NCBI RefSeq assembly: GCF_003315205.1
Contig: NZ_QNRR01000004.1
Coordinates: 248,001 to 312,000, forward strand
Reading direction: 5' to 3'
DNA from: Roseimicrobium gellanilyticum
GTDB lineage: Bacteria > Verrucomicrobiota > Verrucomicrobiia > Verrucomicrobiales > Verrucomicrobiaceae
Length of the DNA stretch: 64,000 nt
Part shown: positions 17,548 through 28,327 of the stretch, one piece after another
Numbering within the stretch: position 1 is the stretch's first letter
How the letters are laid out: each line of letters opens with the position of its first letter
Made by a program: the position numbers and the translations under genes
Notes under the pieces: generated by a model
What the model was told of the DNA's origin: nothing
What the model saw: only the letters and a program-made list of their open reading frames with translations
Database searches by the model: none

Positions 17548-19164
17548 TCACAACGACGCAATCACCGCCGCGCGTGCGTCTTCTTCTGCGACACCCGCCT
17601 TCTCCAGGTAGTAATCATAGCCACCGGCATACGGCATGACCTTGCCGGTGTTGATGTGCAGCACCTTCGTCGCGATGGAACGGATGAAGTGCACGTCGTG
17701 GCTGATGAAGACCAGCGTGCCTTCGAAGCGCTGCAGGGCGAGGATGAGGCCTTCGATGCTCCAGATGTCCAGGTGCGTCGTGGGCTCGTCCATCAGCAGG
17801 ATGTTCGGCGGATCCACGAGGAACTTCACGAGGTTCACGCGGCTCTTCTCACCACCGCTCAACACCTTGGTCTTCTTGAACACGTCTTCGCGCTTGAAGA
17901 GGAAGGAGCCGAGGATGGAGCGGATGTCATCGTCGCGCAGTTCCGGTGACGCATCGCGCACTTCTTCGAGAATGGTCTTCTCAGGGTCGAGTGTGTCCGA
18001 GCGGTGCTGGGAGAAGTAGCCCAGCTTCGTGTTCGTGCCGAGACGCCGTTCGCCCTTCTGGAAAGGGATGATGCCGGCGAGGATCTTCAGCAGTGTGGAC
18101 TTGCCTGCGCCGTTCGGTCCCACCAAGGCAGTGCGCTCACCGCGCTCCACATCGAGGTCGAGATTTTCGTACACTTTCTTTTCCCCATACGCCTGGTGAA
18201 TGCCCGTGAGTCCGATGACACGCTGCCCGCTACGGGCAGGTTGGGGGAAGTTGAAGCGGAAGGCTTTTCTCAGCGGCTTCGGCTTGTCGAGCTTGTCCAT
18301 TTTCGCGAGCTGCTTCTCGCGGCTCTGCGCTTGCGCGGCCTTGGAGGCCACGGAGCGGAACTTGTCGATGAAGTCCTGAATCTGCTCGATCTCGCGCTGC
18401 TGGTTCTTGTACGCCGTCATAGCGCGCTCGTGATTCTCCTCGCGTTGCTTCAGGTACTCGGAGTAGTTCCCGCTGTAGGCGGTGAGCTGGCCGTCATCCA
18501 CCTCGTAGACCTGCTCGATGAGCTCATCCATGAAGTCGCGGTCGTGCGAAATGAGGAGCAGCGCGCCGGGGTAATGCTTCAGGTAGTTGCGGAACCACAT
18601 GAGGGACATGAGGTCCAGGTGGTTCGTGGGTTCGTCCAGCAGCAGCAGGTCCGGCTCGATGACGAGAAGCTGTGCCAGGTGCGCGCGCATGATCCAGCCA
18701 CCGCTGAACTCACGCGCAGGCTGGTTGAGTTGCTCAGGCTTGAAGCCGAAGCCCGCGAGAATCTTCTTTGCCTTCGCCTCGGCCTTGGGGTCCTGTAGGG
18801 CATCGTGCTTGGCATGCGCCTCGAGGTACTCCGGAGCGGAGACGTCACTGCGGGATTCATAGTCCTTCAGGATGGCCTCCAGCCGTTCCATCTCACCCGC
18901 TTTGCCGACGGCGATGTCGAGGATGGTTTCGTTTCCCGAAGGCTCTGCTTCCTGGCGAAGGTGGCCGAGGGTCGTCCATTCATCGCGTTGGATCTCGCCG
19001 GAGTCGGGCGTGTCCTGTTTCAGGATGAGGGAGAAAAGGGTCGACTTGCCCGCACCGTTCGGCCCCACGAGGGCGGCTTTTTCCGCGTAGTTGATGGTCA
19101 TGGCCGCATCCTTGAAAAGGACGCGGTTGGCGAAGGACTTGGTGACTTTGTGCAGCGTGAGCAT
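17548..19164 (-). CDS. ABC-F family ATP-binding protein
   Basis: A 538-residue soluble protein with two ABC ATPase domains and no membrane domain, the hallmark of ABC-F ribosome-associated factors (Uup/EttA/YdiF group). Domain 1: Walker A GPNGAGKST at residues 34-42, signature FSGGW, Walker B LLLLDEPTNHLD. A charged linker (about 245-320) is followed by domain 2 with a second GPNGAGKST, signature LSGGEKSRV and LLMDEPTTHLD. The start at 19164 (MLTLHKVTKSF) is chosen because it begins the first ABC strand; the frame stays open to 19398 but the extension has no family similarity. The family resolves stalled or problematic translation and sometimes confers antibiotic resistance; which applies here cannot be told. 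It stands alone between gene-poor stretches. Confidence 0.92.
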   Translation of the reverse strand: MLTLHKVTKSFANRVLFKDAAMTINYAEKAALVGPNGAGKSTLFSLILKQDTPDSGEIQRDEWTTLGHLRQEAEPSGNETILDIAVGKAGEMERLEAILKDYESRSDVSAPEYLEAHAKHDALQDPKAEAKAKKILAGFGFKPEQLNQPAREFSGGWIMRAHLAQLLVIEPDLLLLDEPTNHLDLMSLMWFRNYLKHYPGALLLISHDRDFMDELIEQVYEVDDGQLTAYSGNYSEYLKQREENHERAMTAYKNQQREIEQIQDFIDKFRSVASKAAQAQSREKQLAKMDKLDKPKPLRKAFRFNFPQPARSGQRVIGLTGIHQAYGEKKVYENLDLDVERGERTALVGPNGAGKSTLLKILAGIIPFQKGERRLGTNTKLGYFSQHRSDTLDPEKTILEEVRDASPELRDDDIRSILGSFLFKREDVFKKTKVLSGGEKSRVNLVKFLVDPPNILLMDEPTTHLDIWSIEGLILALQRFEGTLVFISHDVHFIRSIATKVLHINTGKVMPYAGGYDYYLEKAGVAEEDARAAVIASL

Positions 19165-20078
19165 GTGACCCGTTTCTACTGCGGTCAAAGGGGCTCCAAC
19201 GCAAGGAGGAATGCGCCGGAAACCGTCTTCCAAGAAGGTCGGAACTGGTGCGGCTTTACGGCTGGGGTATGGGCCTGGCCCTGCCTTTCCTTGGAAGATG
19301 GCCAAGGCGCAGTCAGCCCTGTACGGCTTGACATCACGACCATCGGTCGGACTCGACGTAAGGGAGTGCGCCTGGAACCGTGTGCAGCGGGCGCGCACGT
19401 CCCTTGCGTAAAAAGATGTCAGAGTCCATTGTACTCAAGCACTCCGTGGTTGCTGATTACTCAGACAGAGAGCCGCTTGAGAAGACATTTGCCGTCCTGA
19501 AAGGGGCCGGGTACTGGGCGTAGACACCCCGAGAAATCAGCCCCGGTCCGTCGCCCGGGGTGCCACTGGCGCGGTAGGGACGCGGTATGTCGACAGGCGC
19601 TTCCACCACCTCTGCACACGAGGCTTCCAATTCGTGAAGGCACTCTTCGGCCGCCGCAATCTGCTGAAGGAAGTGCTTCTCATGTACCGTCCACGCTTCA
19701 CCGTGAAAACCTGTCGTACATCGGTGGACATGAAGTACTCGTTGGAGAAACTGTACCCGCCACTTCGCATTGCCCAGTTCGGAGGACTTGTGTGTGTCCA
19801 TAACAGTCAAGATTGGACGGTAAACATGCATTCAGCCTGCAAATGGATCAACAAGATGTGCATTATTTGTTTCATAAAGAAAAGAATTGTCTGCAAAAAT
19901 AAACACGTCGATCGAGTAATTCCTGCGTTTTGCGCGGAAAGTAGTGGGATCTCCTAGCGCTCAATTCTTTGCGAGTGCTTGCTTACATCAATGTCTGAGG
20001 TTGGATCCTGCAATCCTTAGATCTAATGAAGGGTGCCTTAGGGTTGATCAAACTGCTCGTGTTCGGCAGACTTTTCCC
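19165..20078. other. Long gene-poor stretch
   Basis: About 900 bp with no gene I can support. A leftward open frame at 19457-19801 (ATG at 19801, about 115 codons) has unremarkable composition, competes with other frames, and has no recognisable domain. The right third (19830-19990) is AT-rich and may hold the promoter of the small gene at 20079. Confidence 0.55.
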
Positions 20079-20360
20079 ATGCCCCTGAAAATCGCTGCCC
20101 TACGCCGTGCGGTACAGTCCGTGCACGGATGCGCAGCGGAGCATTTGCAGAGCACGCTGGTGCATGAGGTGCGGGATGGTCGCACGCTGTGGAGTGGACA
20201 GGTGGAGATCTTTCGCCTGACCGGGCATGAAACTGCGGACCGTGCCTATGCCTGGGTGCACAAGGACGACGCTGCTGAGCACTATGTCTCCGTGCTGAAT
20301 CTGCCGCCCATCAACTCTGCCAGCGATGCAGTGCAGAGAGTCCTGGCGAAGGCTGTGTGA
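20079..20360 (+). CDS. Small hypothetical protein, 93 aa
   Basis: A short soluble protein starting at ATG 20079 (MPLKIAALRRAV). No family is recognised. The composition is protein-like, with a predicted beta segment around LWSGQVEIFRLTGHE followed by AYAWVHKDDAAEHYVSVLNLPPI, and no signal peptide. The frame is open upstream to 19944, but that extension crosses AT-rich noncoding-looking sequence, so I chose the internal ATG. It is flanked on both sides by gene-poor DNA. Confidence 0.55.
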   Translation: MPLKIAALRRAVQSVHGCAAEHLQSTLVHEVRDGRTLWSGQVEIFRLTGHETADRAYAWVHKDDAAEHYVSVLNLPPINSASDAVQRVLAKAV

Positions 20361-20750
20361 CAGCGCCTGTACGTCGCTCTAGCCGTGATAGGGCTCATCC
20401 TGTCGTAGGCCTTCCTGTTCCCCGCCCGTTCGCAGAGTGCTGCGTCCGCATGAGTCGCAAGAGGCAGCCGCATTTTTAAACGCCGAAGCAGAACGGATCT
20501 CGATAAGGAGAGTCCTCACCTGACTCTCGTGCGGAATGCCCTAAAATGGGCTTTAGAATACTAAGGAATTTCCATATTTACCGTTCTCTAGGTGCAAAAC
20601 CAGTCAACTCTCACTGAACCGTCGTTCTCAACTTCAGGCACTGGCTCTTCGCGGTAAAAGAATCCGCGACGTGGGCCTGATGCGCTCTGGGTTCAGGCAG
20701 ACTCACACGCACTGCTAAGTGGGAAATTTCTTTCTCCCAACACCTCTCCC
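20361..20750. other. Intergenic region upstream of the autotransporter
   Basis: 390 bp with no supported gene. It probably carries the autotransporter promoter; the portion 20550-20600 is AT-rich. No operator-like palindrome stood out beyond a short GCCC-TAAAAT-GGGC hairpin near 20540. Confidence 0.4.
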
Positions 20751-23700
20751 ATGAATCTACCCCCGAGGTCTGCCCCTGCATCCATTCATACGTCACACCA
20801 TGAGAGGTTCCCGTTTGCCCCGGCGCTACTGCTGCTGTTGCTGGTACTCGGTTCTCTCGCTCCCAAGCCAGTTGCGGCGGCGGACAACAGTTGGATTAAC
20901 GTCGGTGCTGGTGCCTGGGAAAATGGCGCGAACTGGTCGTTGCTGGCTCCACCGCAAATCGGAGATCATGCGATCATCAACAATGGCGGCATAGCGAATC
21001 TCACGACCGTCGGGAATGCCTCATCCATCACCTTGGGAACGACATCTGTCGGTAGTCTTGCCATCTTGGACGGTGGTGTGCTGAGCGTAAACAATGGGAC
21101 TTCGCTGATCACCCTGGCCAGTCAGTCTGGCTCCACCGGTACCCTTTTCATTGAGGGCAACACAAATGCCGGTGTCCTGAATGCCAGCGGAGTGCACGGC
21201 GGCGCAGGCACGGCGGTGCTGAACTTCAACCACACAGACGCGGAGTACTACTTCACGAAGGATGGCACGGCTACCGGTGCTGCGGTGGTCATTTCCGGCT
21301 CTACGACGGTGAACTTTTTCGGCACCGGAAAGACGATACTGACCGGGGTGAATACCCACACTGGTGGCACCACAGTCAACGCGGGAAGCCTGCAACTCGG
21401 CAACGGTATTGATGCGGCATCGCTTGGTGGAAAAAATGGAAACGATGTTCTGGCTCTGGAAGATGACGCTTTTGCCATAGGTGGCACCGGTCTCGTAGGG
21501 GTGACCATCAACAACAATGGTGGCACCTTCAACGTCCTGGCCAATGCCACAGTCACGGGCGGTAAAGGTGGAGATGCCTCCATCGCGACCTATGGGGATA
21601 GCATGGGTGGCTCTGGCGGAGCAGGAACAATATTCAATGGGAGCGGAACACTGACCAATGCTGGCACCATCAGTGGGGGTAATGGAGGTTACGTATCCAT
21701 TGAAATCTTCGGAGATGCCTACAGTGGTTGGGGAGGAACGGGAGTGAGTTTTGGGAATAGCAGCACACTGATCAATACGGTCAGCGGCATCATCCGCGGA
21801 GGCAACGGTGGCGACGGTTTGCGCGATATCGAGGGGAATGAAGACCTGGGCCCCGGAACCATGGAAACCGGTGATGGCGGAGCAGGAGCATCATTCCTCG
21901 GCGTTGGGACACTGACCAATGCCGGCCTCATCTCCGGAGGCAACGGTGGCTTTGCCGATGGCGGTGGTCTTGATAACAGTTGGGGCATTGGCGACCAGAA
22001 CAACGGGTACGGTGGCGATGGCGGCGTGGGAGTCATGTTCTACAACGGCGGCACCATTACCAACGCCAATACCGGCATCATCTCCGGTGGCCATGGCGGC
22101 GATACCGATACCTTCAGGTCTAATGGGGGCAATACCTTCGGGCTCGCCTATGCGGGGGACGGAGCGGAAGGGGTGGTACTTCGGAACGGCGGCACCATCA
22201 CCAACGAAGGCACCATCAAGGGCGGCAACGGTGGCAGCGGCAGCGGCGAATACGGCTACGGCGGCCTTGCAGCAGCGGGGGTATTCTTCCGGGACGGTGG
22301 CGAACTGACCAACCATGGAAGCGGTACCATCGACGGCGGCAACGGGGGCAACGGCATGGGAGTGTATGGTGGCCGTGGCGGAGCAGGTGTAGAATTTAAT
22401 GGCGAGGGCGCACTGACCAACAGTGGCGCCATCGCTGGCGGCGTTGGTGGCTTCGATATTTATGGAGTCGGTGGCAGTGGAGCCTCGGGGGTGTTTTTCA
22501 CGACCATTGGCGAACTGACCAATAACAACGGCGGAACGATCAAGGGCGGCAAAGGAGGCGACGGGGGCTCTCCAAATGGTGGCTCCGGAGCAGCGGGGGT
22601 ATATTTCACGAGCAGTGGCTTGTTGACCAATGCTGGCACCATCACCGGCGGCCAGGGCGGTAAAGGTGGCAGCGGCCAGGGTTTTGGCCACAGCTACGGT
22701 GGCGGCGGTGGTGCGGGGGTGAGGTTCACGGGCAGTGGCGAATTGATCAACAGTGGTACCATCAGTGGCGAGGACGGTGGCCTTGGCATTGGCCGTGATT
22801 CAGGTGGCTCCGGTACTGGAGGCGCGGGCGGAGCGGGCGTGGAACTCGCGAGTGGTGGAACGCTGACCAACAGCGGTACCATCACGGCTGGCAACGGAGG
22901 TGACGGTACCGGCATTGGCGTCCATGCTGGAACCGGAGGGGGCGGCGGTGCTGGTGTCGTCTTTGTCAACGGTGGCACGCTGACCAACACCGGGACCATC
23001 AGCCGCGGAGCGGGTGGCATTGGAAGTACCACTTCAGGGGTGGTCGGGATTGGTGTCAGGTTCAGTGACGCTGCGGGAACATTGACCAACGGCAGCAACA
23101 GTGGCGGTGGCACGATCCATGGCGGCGTGGAGATGGCCGATGCTGCCAATGCCGTGACTCTGTTCATCGGCAGTGAGATCGTGGGCGGCTTGAACATGAG
23201 CAACAACACGACAACGACGCTCACGCTGGATGGCAGCACGGGCAGCCAGCTCTACTCCGCTGCAGTCACGGACGGGACGGTCTTCAATGGTGCGCTCATC
23301 AAGCAAGGGGCCGGCACCTGGATTCTTGATGAGGCGTGGAGCCATAGTGGCAGCACCACGATCGAGGCCGGCCTCCTGCAAGTCGACGGTTCCATGACTT
23401 CAGACATCGAGGTTCACAACGGGGGCGCATTGGGTGGTTCAGGCGAGATTACGGGGGCGATCACCGTGGCTGATGGCGGGACTCTCGCGCCTGGCAGTAG
23501 CCCCGGCACTCTGACGGTAGATGAACTGATTCTGAGCAATGGATCACTGCTTGATTTTGAACTGGGGGATCCCGCTGGCACCGCAGGGGTCGACAGCGAT
23601 CTCATCAGCGTGGAGAGCGGCTCGGGCGGGACGGGAGATCTGGTGCTGGATGGAGTACTCAATGTCGCCAATGCCGGAGGTTTTGGTTCCGGTACGTTCC

Positions 23701-26700
23701 GGTTGATCAACTACGATGGAGATCTGACGAACAATGGTCTCGAACTAGGCAATCTCCTGGCTGGCTACAACTTCACGCTGGATACGTCGACCCTAGGGGA
23801 GGTGAATTTGACTGCTGACTACACGGGTCTGCAATTCTGGGATGGAAATGGTCCTGCTACCAACGGTGAGGTCAATGGGGGCAGCGGCATCTGGAATGCT
23901 ACGAATTCCAACTGGACGGACGGCAATGGCAACGGCCAGAACGTGTGGAGTGATCTCACGGCGGTCTTCAGCGGCACAGCCGGTGGCACGGTGGAGGTGG
24001 ATGGCACTCAGACCATCAGCGGCCTGCATTTCAGTACGGATGGGTATCTCCTGGCTGATGCGGACAACAACGGTGCCTTCTCACTGGCTGTGGGTGGAGC
24101 GGAGTTCCGTATCGATGCAGGACTGACAGCCACCCTTGATGTGCCCCTCACTGGCGATGGGGGACTGAGCAAAACGGGTAGCGGGACGATCGTGCTCACT
24201 GGGGTGAATACCTTTACGGGTGGCACGACGGTGAATGGAGGAGTTCTGCAACTTGGCAACGGCGTCGACCCTGCTGCCTTGGTCGGAAGAGATGGGACGT
24301 CTGTTCTCCCTTCGACCGTCGCCGTGACGGTGAACAGTGGCGCAACTTTTAACACCATGGCAAGTGCTACGGTGACTGGTGGAAACGGAGCGGATACCGC
24401 AGCCACTGCGGATGGCAGCGGAAGCATCACACAGGCCGGGAATGGTGCCACGGCGATCATCTTTACCAATGGTGCGCAATCCAATGCTGGTACCATCAAT
24501 GGCGGATCCGGAGGGAGTTCCACCGTGCAAGTGGGCACGGGAGCCATCAGCGGCGGCTCCATGGGTGGGAATGGGGGCACGGCCATCACCTTCAGTGACG
24601 CTGGTTCCTTGCTGGAGAATACCGGCACCGTGAATGGCGGTGTGGGAGGAAACAGTCTCTCCAATCTCACCAATGATGGCGTGGGCGGCATGACCGCCGG
24701 TGGCAATGGCGGGACGGGCCTCTATTTTGATTTAGGCGGTACCCTGACCAACACGGGAGGAATCAACGGTGGCGCAGGTGGCAACGGCAGTACCGCAATC
24801 ACCCACAGCGCCCAAGGCGGCGCCAACTGGGGCGGGACTGGTGGAGCGGGTGTGGTCTTTGGTGCTCTCGGCGCGGTCACCAATGATGGCATCATCACCG
24901 GTGGAGCGGGGGGCTCTGGTTCGCACGAACTGGACGTGCTCAATGCATCGGGTGCCACGATGGGCTCTGCCACCAGTGGTGGTGGGGGCGTGGGAGTGGT
25001 GTTCGCCCTTGGGGGCACCCTGACCAACAACAGCACTGGAGCCATCAGCGGCGGTGATGGTGGCAGCCCCCCGCTGACTGGCGCCAATGGTAGTAACGTT
25101 GGTGGCGATGGAGCTGCGGGGGTGAGCTTTGGCGCGGCGGGCACCGTGACCAATGCCGGCGCAATAGCAGGCGGCGACGGTGGCCGGGGAGCGAACTCAA
25201 CCCCGGGCGCTGCTGCCGCTGGCATCGACTTCGCGGCAGGCGGAACAGTCACCAATCAAAGCTCCGGCACCATCACCGGCGGGAATGGCGGGAGCACTGG
25301 CGCCGCCTTTGGCGTCGGCAAAAACGGTGCCGCAGGGGTTTCCTTTGGGGACTCCGGAACGCTGACGAATGGAGGCACCATCGTAGGTGGTAATGGTGGC
25401 GCGAGTGGCGCCTTCGCTGGCGGTAGCAATGGTGGTGCGGGAGTTAGTTTCACCGGCGGAGGCGCTCTAACGAATGAAGGTACCATCGCGGGCGGCAATC
25501 GCGGTGGCACGAGTGGTGGTGGCGCCATGGGCAGCCACGGGGTGGGAGTCAGCTTTGCGGGAGCTGCCGGTACGTTGATCAATGGCAGTGCCAGCGGCGG
25601 CGGCATCATCCAGCGTGGGGTGGTGATGGGTGACTATGCCAACGCCGTGACACTCTTCACCGGAAGTGAAATCACGGGTGACCTGAACATGAGCACCAAC
25701 AGTGCCGTCACCTTCACGCTTGATGGCGCGGGCACCCAACTCTACTCCGCCGCGGTCACGGGAACCACGACCTTCAACGGCACGCTCATCAAGCAGGGCA
25801 CGGGCACCTGGACGCTCGACCAGAATTTCACCCACAGTGGCAACACCATCATCCATGCGGGCACTCTTGCGGGAATGAACCTGGCCAGTTCCTCGGTGAC
25901 AGTGACGGGTGGGGCATTCAGCCCGGGCGGTGCAGGCACGGTGCTGGATGTCACCGTAGATAGCCTCCGTCTGCAAGGTGGTGGCCTGCTCATGGACCTC
26001 GGCGCTGGTGGTGTGTCGGATACCATCTTTGTGGACGATGGCCTCGGCACGCTCAGCGCCCCCGCACTGTTCTCCTTCAACAATCTGGGGGGATTGAACA
26101 GCACTCAGATGTTCCTGTTGATCGATGGTCTCGACCCCGGAACGCCGTGGGATCTGGGTCTTCTGAGCTTCAGTGGTGCCACGGGCTCCTTCCTTATGAG
26201 CGAGGACTTTACCGAGCTGTATTTCAACTTCTATGATGGAAGCCTGATCGGCGGGCGCATCATTCAGAATGCCCTGCCCACCGGTACACCGCCGATGGCG
26301 AACTTCCTGGTGGATGGCGCTGTCACGACTGGCAATCCCGCGCAGAGCAACATGGTGAACTCGCTCACCTTCCATCCTGGCAGCACACTGCAGGTGTACA
26401 ACAACCTGAGGGTGACGAGTGGCAACTTCACCGTCACGGGTGGCAGTGCGAGCATCAACGGTGGTAGCGTGATTGTGCCTGGTGACTTCCACAAGAACGG
26501 CAGTGGCTTGCTGGTGGCAAATACGTTTTTGCAAGTAGGCGGCGCGAGTTTCATCAATCAAGGCACGATGCTGGTGAATGGCACGCTGCACACTAGCAGC
26601 GTGCATGTGGGGAGTGGCGGTGTGCTCGGTGGCAGCGGCTTGATTGTGGGCCATGTGATCAACGCTGGCCTCGTCTCTCCGGGGAACTCGCCCGGCACGC

Positions 26701-28184
26701 TGAGCATTCATGGCAATTACACGCAGACCCGCACGGGCACGCTGCGAATCGAAGTCGCCAGTCCACGCGTATTCGACCGTCTGCAGATCAGGGGCACGGC
26801 ACGTCTCGATGGCACGCTGGATGTGCGCAACTATGGCGGCAACCAGTTCGCCTTCGGCCAGCAGGTGCCCTTCCTGCAGGCAGGCCGGATCGTGGGGAAG
26901 TTTGACCGCATCCTCATGCCGCAGGATGAGCGCTTCCGTGGTCGCTTCCTCAATGCTGGTCACGCCGGCATCCTGCTCGTGGCTCCCACCAGCTACACCT
27001 TGGTGGCACACACAGGCAATGAAACGCGTGTGGCGCAGGCGCTGGACCAGTGGATTGGCATTGAGGATGGAGACATCGGGGAAGTGACGCTGGCGCTCGA
27101 CCTTCTGACGGAGGAACACTATCCCGCAGCCTTTGCGGCCATCATGCCCGGATATTATGAAACGGCACTGACCACCGCCATCGAGCTGAGTCACAGCCAG
27201 GGGCAGTTGTTGCATCAGCAACTCAGCGCCCGGCGTCTGGGGACGAGAACTCAGAGCGCCACAGCGTCTGCGACACCATCGCAAGTGCCTGCCGTGGGAG
27301 GCAAGGGAGCGAAGCACGTGCAGGCTCCCCAAGTGGCCGCCGCGTATGAGCCTCGCTGGAATGCGTGGGTGCTGGGCAGTGGCATGTTCTCCGAGGGCGG
27401 ACTGAGCCTCACTCCGGGTGAGGACTTCGAGAGCGGCACCTATCTTGCCGGAGCCGACTACGCTCTCAGCGAGCATGTCTCCGTGGGCTTGTTTGCGGGA
27501 TATCAGGAAGGCTGGAGCGACTATGACCATGGTGGAGACCTCGACCTGGATTCGGTCCGCTTCGGTGCGTATGCCACGGTGGACTTGGGCGGATTCTACG
27601 CGCATGGCGTGGTGGGCGGTGGTAGCACAGACTATGACGTGCAGCGCTCCATCCGCTGGGCCACGCTGAACCGCAGTGCGAGAAGCGACACGGATGGCAC
27701 GGAGTTCTTCACCATGCTCGGCACGGGATATGATTTCCACGCGGGTCCCTTCACCTTCGGTCCCTCATTGAGCGTGCAGTACACGAAGGTGGAGCTCGAT
27801 GGCTTCACGGAACGTGGCGCTGGCAGCCTGAGCCTGGATGTGCGGGACGCAGAGGAGGAAAGCCTGCGTTCCTACCTTGGCGCCCGTGTGGCCTGCACCT
27901 TCCAGCTCAGTGATGAAGTGGTGTTGATCCCCGAGGTGCGGGCCTTCTGGCAGCACGAATTCATGCAGGGTGGCGAGAGCATCCATGCCACGCTCGATGG
28001 TGGCAACGGCCCTGCGTTCAACTACATCACCGAAACTCCGGACAAGGATGCCATCTATGCCGGTGTGGGGGTGAATGCCCTGTTCGGCGATCATTTCTCC
28101 ACCAGCCTCTACTACCACGCGAACTTCGGCCGCAACGAGGATGCGGAGCACACCATCTCACTAAATGTGAACTGGAAGTTCTAA
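20751..28184 (+). CDS. Giant glycine-rich autotransporter (type Va)
   Basis: A 2477-residue secreted surface protein. The N-terminus has an extended signal peptide: basic leader, Leu-rich core at residues about 24-36, cleavage near PVAAADN. The passenger contains two large related modules, each made of a PATR-type strand (GVNTHTGGTTVNAG near residue 200; GVNTFTGGTTVNGG near 1155), a run of Gly-rich repeats of the form LTNxGTIxGGNGGxGG with variable 25-45 residue spacing, and a closing segment (ANAVTLF.GSEI..., LYSAAVT, LIKQGxGTW). A third beta-helical part precedes a C-terminal autotransporter beta-barrel (about residues 2200-2477) ending in aromatic Phe after SLNVNWK. A beta-helix passenger displayed on or released from the outer membrane is expected. 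Adhesion is the usual role; no protease triad was noticed. Confidence 0.93.
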   Translation: MNLPPRSAPASIHTSHHERFPFAPALLLLLLVLGSLAPKPVAAADNSWINVGAGAWENGANWSLLAPPQIGDHAIINNGGIANLTTVGNASSITLGTTSVGSLAILDGGVLSVNNGTSLITLASQSGSTGTLFIEGNTNAGVLNASGVHGGAGTAVLNFNHTDAEYYFTKDGTATGAAVVISGSTTVNFFGTGKTILTGVNTHTGGTTVNAGSLQLGNGIDAASLGGKNGNDVLALEDDAFAIGGTGLVGVTINNNGGTFNVLANATVTGGKGGDASIATYGDSMGGSGGAGTIFNGSGTLTNAGTISGGNGGYVSIEIFGDAYSGWGGTGVSFGNSSTLINTVSGIIRGGNGGDGLRDIEGNEDLGPGTMETGDGGAGASFLGVGTLTNAGLISGGNGGFADGGGLDNSWGIGDQNNGYGGDGGVGVMFYNGGTITNANTGIISGGHGGDTDTFRSNGGNTFGLAYAGDGAEGVVLRNGGTITNEGTIKGGNGGSGSGEYGYGGLAAAGVFFRDGGELTNHGSGTIDGGNGGNGMGVYGGRGGAGVEFNGEGALTNSGAIAGGVGGFDIYGVGGSGASGVFFTTIGELTNNNGGTIKGGKGGDGGSPNGGSGAAGVYFTSSGLLTNAGTITGGQGGKGGSGQGFGHSYGGGGGAGVRFTGSGELINSGTISGEDGGLGIGRDSGGSGTGGAGGAGVELASGGTLTNSGTITAGNGGDGTGIGVHAGTGGGGGAGVVFVNGGTLTNTGTISRGAGGIGSTTSGVVGIGVRFSDAAGTLTNGSNSGGGTIHGGVEMADAANAVTLFIGSEIVGGLNMSNNTTTTLTLDGSTGSQLYSAAVTDGTVFNGALIKQGAGTWILDEAWSHSGSTTIEAGLLQVDGSMTSDIEVHNGGALGGSGEITGAITVADGGTLAPGSSPGTLTVDELILSNGSLLDFELGDPAGTAGVDSDLISVESGSGGTGDLVLDGVLNVANAGGFGSGTFRLINYDGDLTNNGLELGNLLAGYNFTLDTSTLGEVNLTADYTGLQFWDGNGPATNGEVNGGSGIWNATNSNWTDGNGNGQNVWSDLTAVFSGTAGGTVEVDGTQTISGLHFSTDGYLLADADNNGAFSLAVGGAEFRIDAGLTATLDVPLTGDGGLSKTGSGTIVLTGVNTFTGGTTVNGGVLQLGNGVDPAALVGRDGTSVLPSTVAVTVNSGATFNTMASATVTGGNGADTAATADGSGSITQAGNGATAIIFTNGAQSNAGTINGGSGGSSTVQVGTGAISGGSMGGNGGTAITFSDAGSLLENTGTVNGGVGGNSLSNLTNDGVGGMTAGGNGGTGLYFDLGGTLTNTGGINGGAGGNGSTAITHSAQGGANWGGTGGAGVVFGALGAVTNDGIITGGAGGSGSHELDVLNASGATMGSATSGGGGVGVVFALGGTLTNNSTGAISGGDGGSPPLTGANGSNVGGDGAAGVSFGAAGTVTNAGAIAGGDGGRGANSTPGAAAAGIDFAAGGTVTNQSSGTITGGNGGSTGAAFGVGKNGAAGVSFGDSGTLTNGGTIVGGNGGASGAFAGGSNGGAGVSFTGGGALTNEGTIAGGNRGGTSGGGAMGSHGVGVSFAGAAGTLINGSASGGGIIQRGVVMGDYANAVTLFTGSEITGDLNMSTNSAVTFTLDGAGTQLYSAAVTGTTTFNGTLIKQGTGTWTLDQNFTHSGNTIIHAGTLAGMNLASSSVTVTGGAFSPGGAGTVLDVTVDSLRLQGGGLLMDLGAGGVSDTIFVDDGLGTLSAPALFSFNNLGGLNSTQMFLLIDGLDPGTPWDLGLLSFSGATGSFLMSEDFTELYFNFYDGSLIGGRIIQNALPTGTPPMANFLVDGAVTTGNPAQSNMVNSLTFHPGSTLQVYNNLRVTSGNFTVTGGSASINGGSVIVPGDFHKNGSGLLVANTFLQVGGASFINQGTMLVNGTLHTSSVHVGSGGVLGGSGLIVGHVINAGLVSPGNSPGTLSIHGNYTQTRTGTLRIEVASPRVFDRLQIRGTARLDGTLDVRNYGGNQFAFGQQVPFLQAGRIVGKFDRILMPQDERFRGRFLNAGHAGILLVAPTSYTLVAHTGNETRVAQALDQWIGIEDGDIGEVTLALDLLTEEHYPAAFAAIMPGYYETALTTAIELSHSQGQLLHQQLSARRLGTRTQSATASATPSQVPAVGGKGAKHVQAPQVAAAYEPRWNAWVLGSGMFSEGGLSLTPGEDFESGTYLAGADYALSEHVSVGLFAGYQEGWSDYDHGGDLDLDSVRFGAYATVDLGGFYAHGVVGGGSTDYDVQRSIRWATLNRSARSDTDGTEFFTMLGTGYDFHAGPFTFGPSLSVQYTKVELDGFTERGAGSLSLDVRDAEEESLRSYLGARVACTFQLSDEVVLIPEVRAFWQHEFMQGGESIHATLDGGNGPAFNYITETPDKDAIYAGVGVNALFGDHFSTSLYYHANFGRNEDAEHTISLNVNWKF

Positions 28185-28327
28185 GGATCGCTGCGAGCCG
28201 GTTCTTCGGAGCTCTTTCAAGTTGCATGGAGTCTACCCCAGACGAGGGAAAGGCTCCTGCCCCAAACTTCACCATTTCCGCTTGGTGATCTGGCTGGGTT
28301 CGGCCATCTTGTCGGCCCTCCCAGTCC

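Noticed and set aside
19457..19801. Possible small leftward gene
   Set aside because: Codon bias is not decisive, overlapping frames are as good, and no domain or ribosome-binding site was seen.
21540..25560. Regular repeats considered as a CRISPR or minisatellite array
   Set aside because: The periodicity is coding (Gly-rich protein repeats), with variable unit length and no constant repeat plus unique spacers.
25467..27740. Leftward open frame of 757 codons
   Set aside because: Antisense to the autotransporter; Gly-rich repeats on the other strand create low-complexity text without domains.
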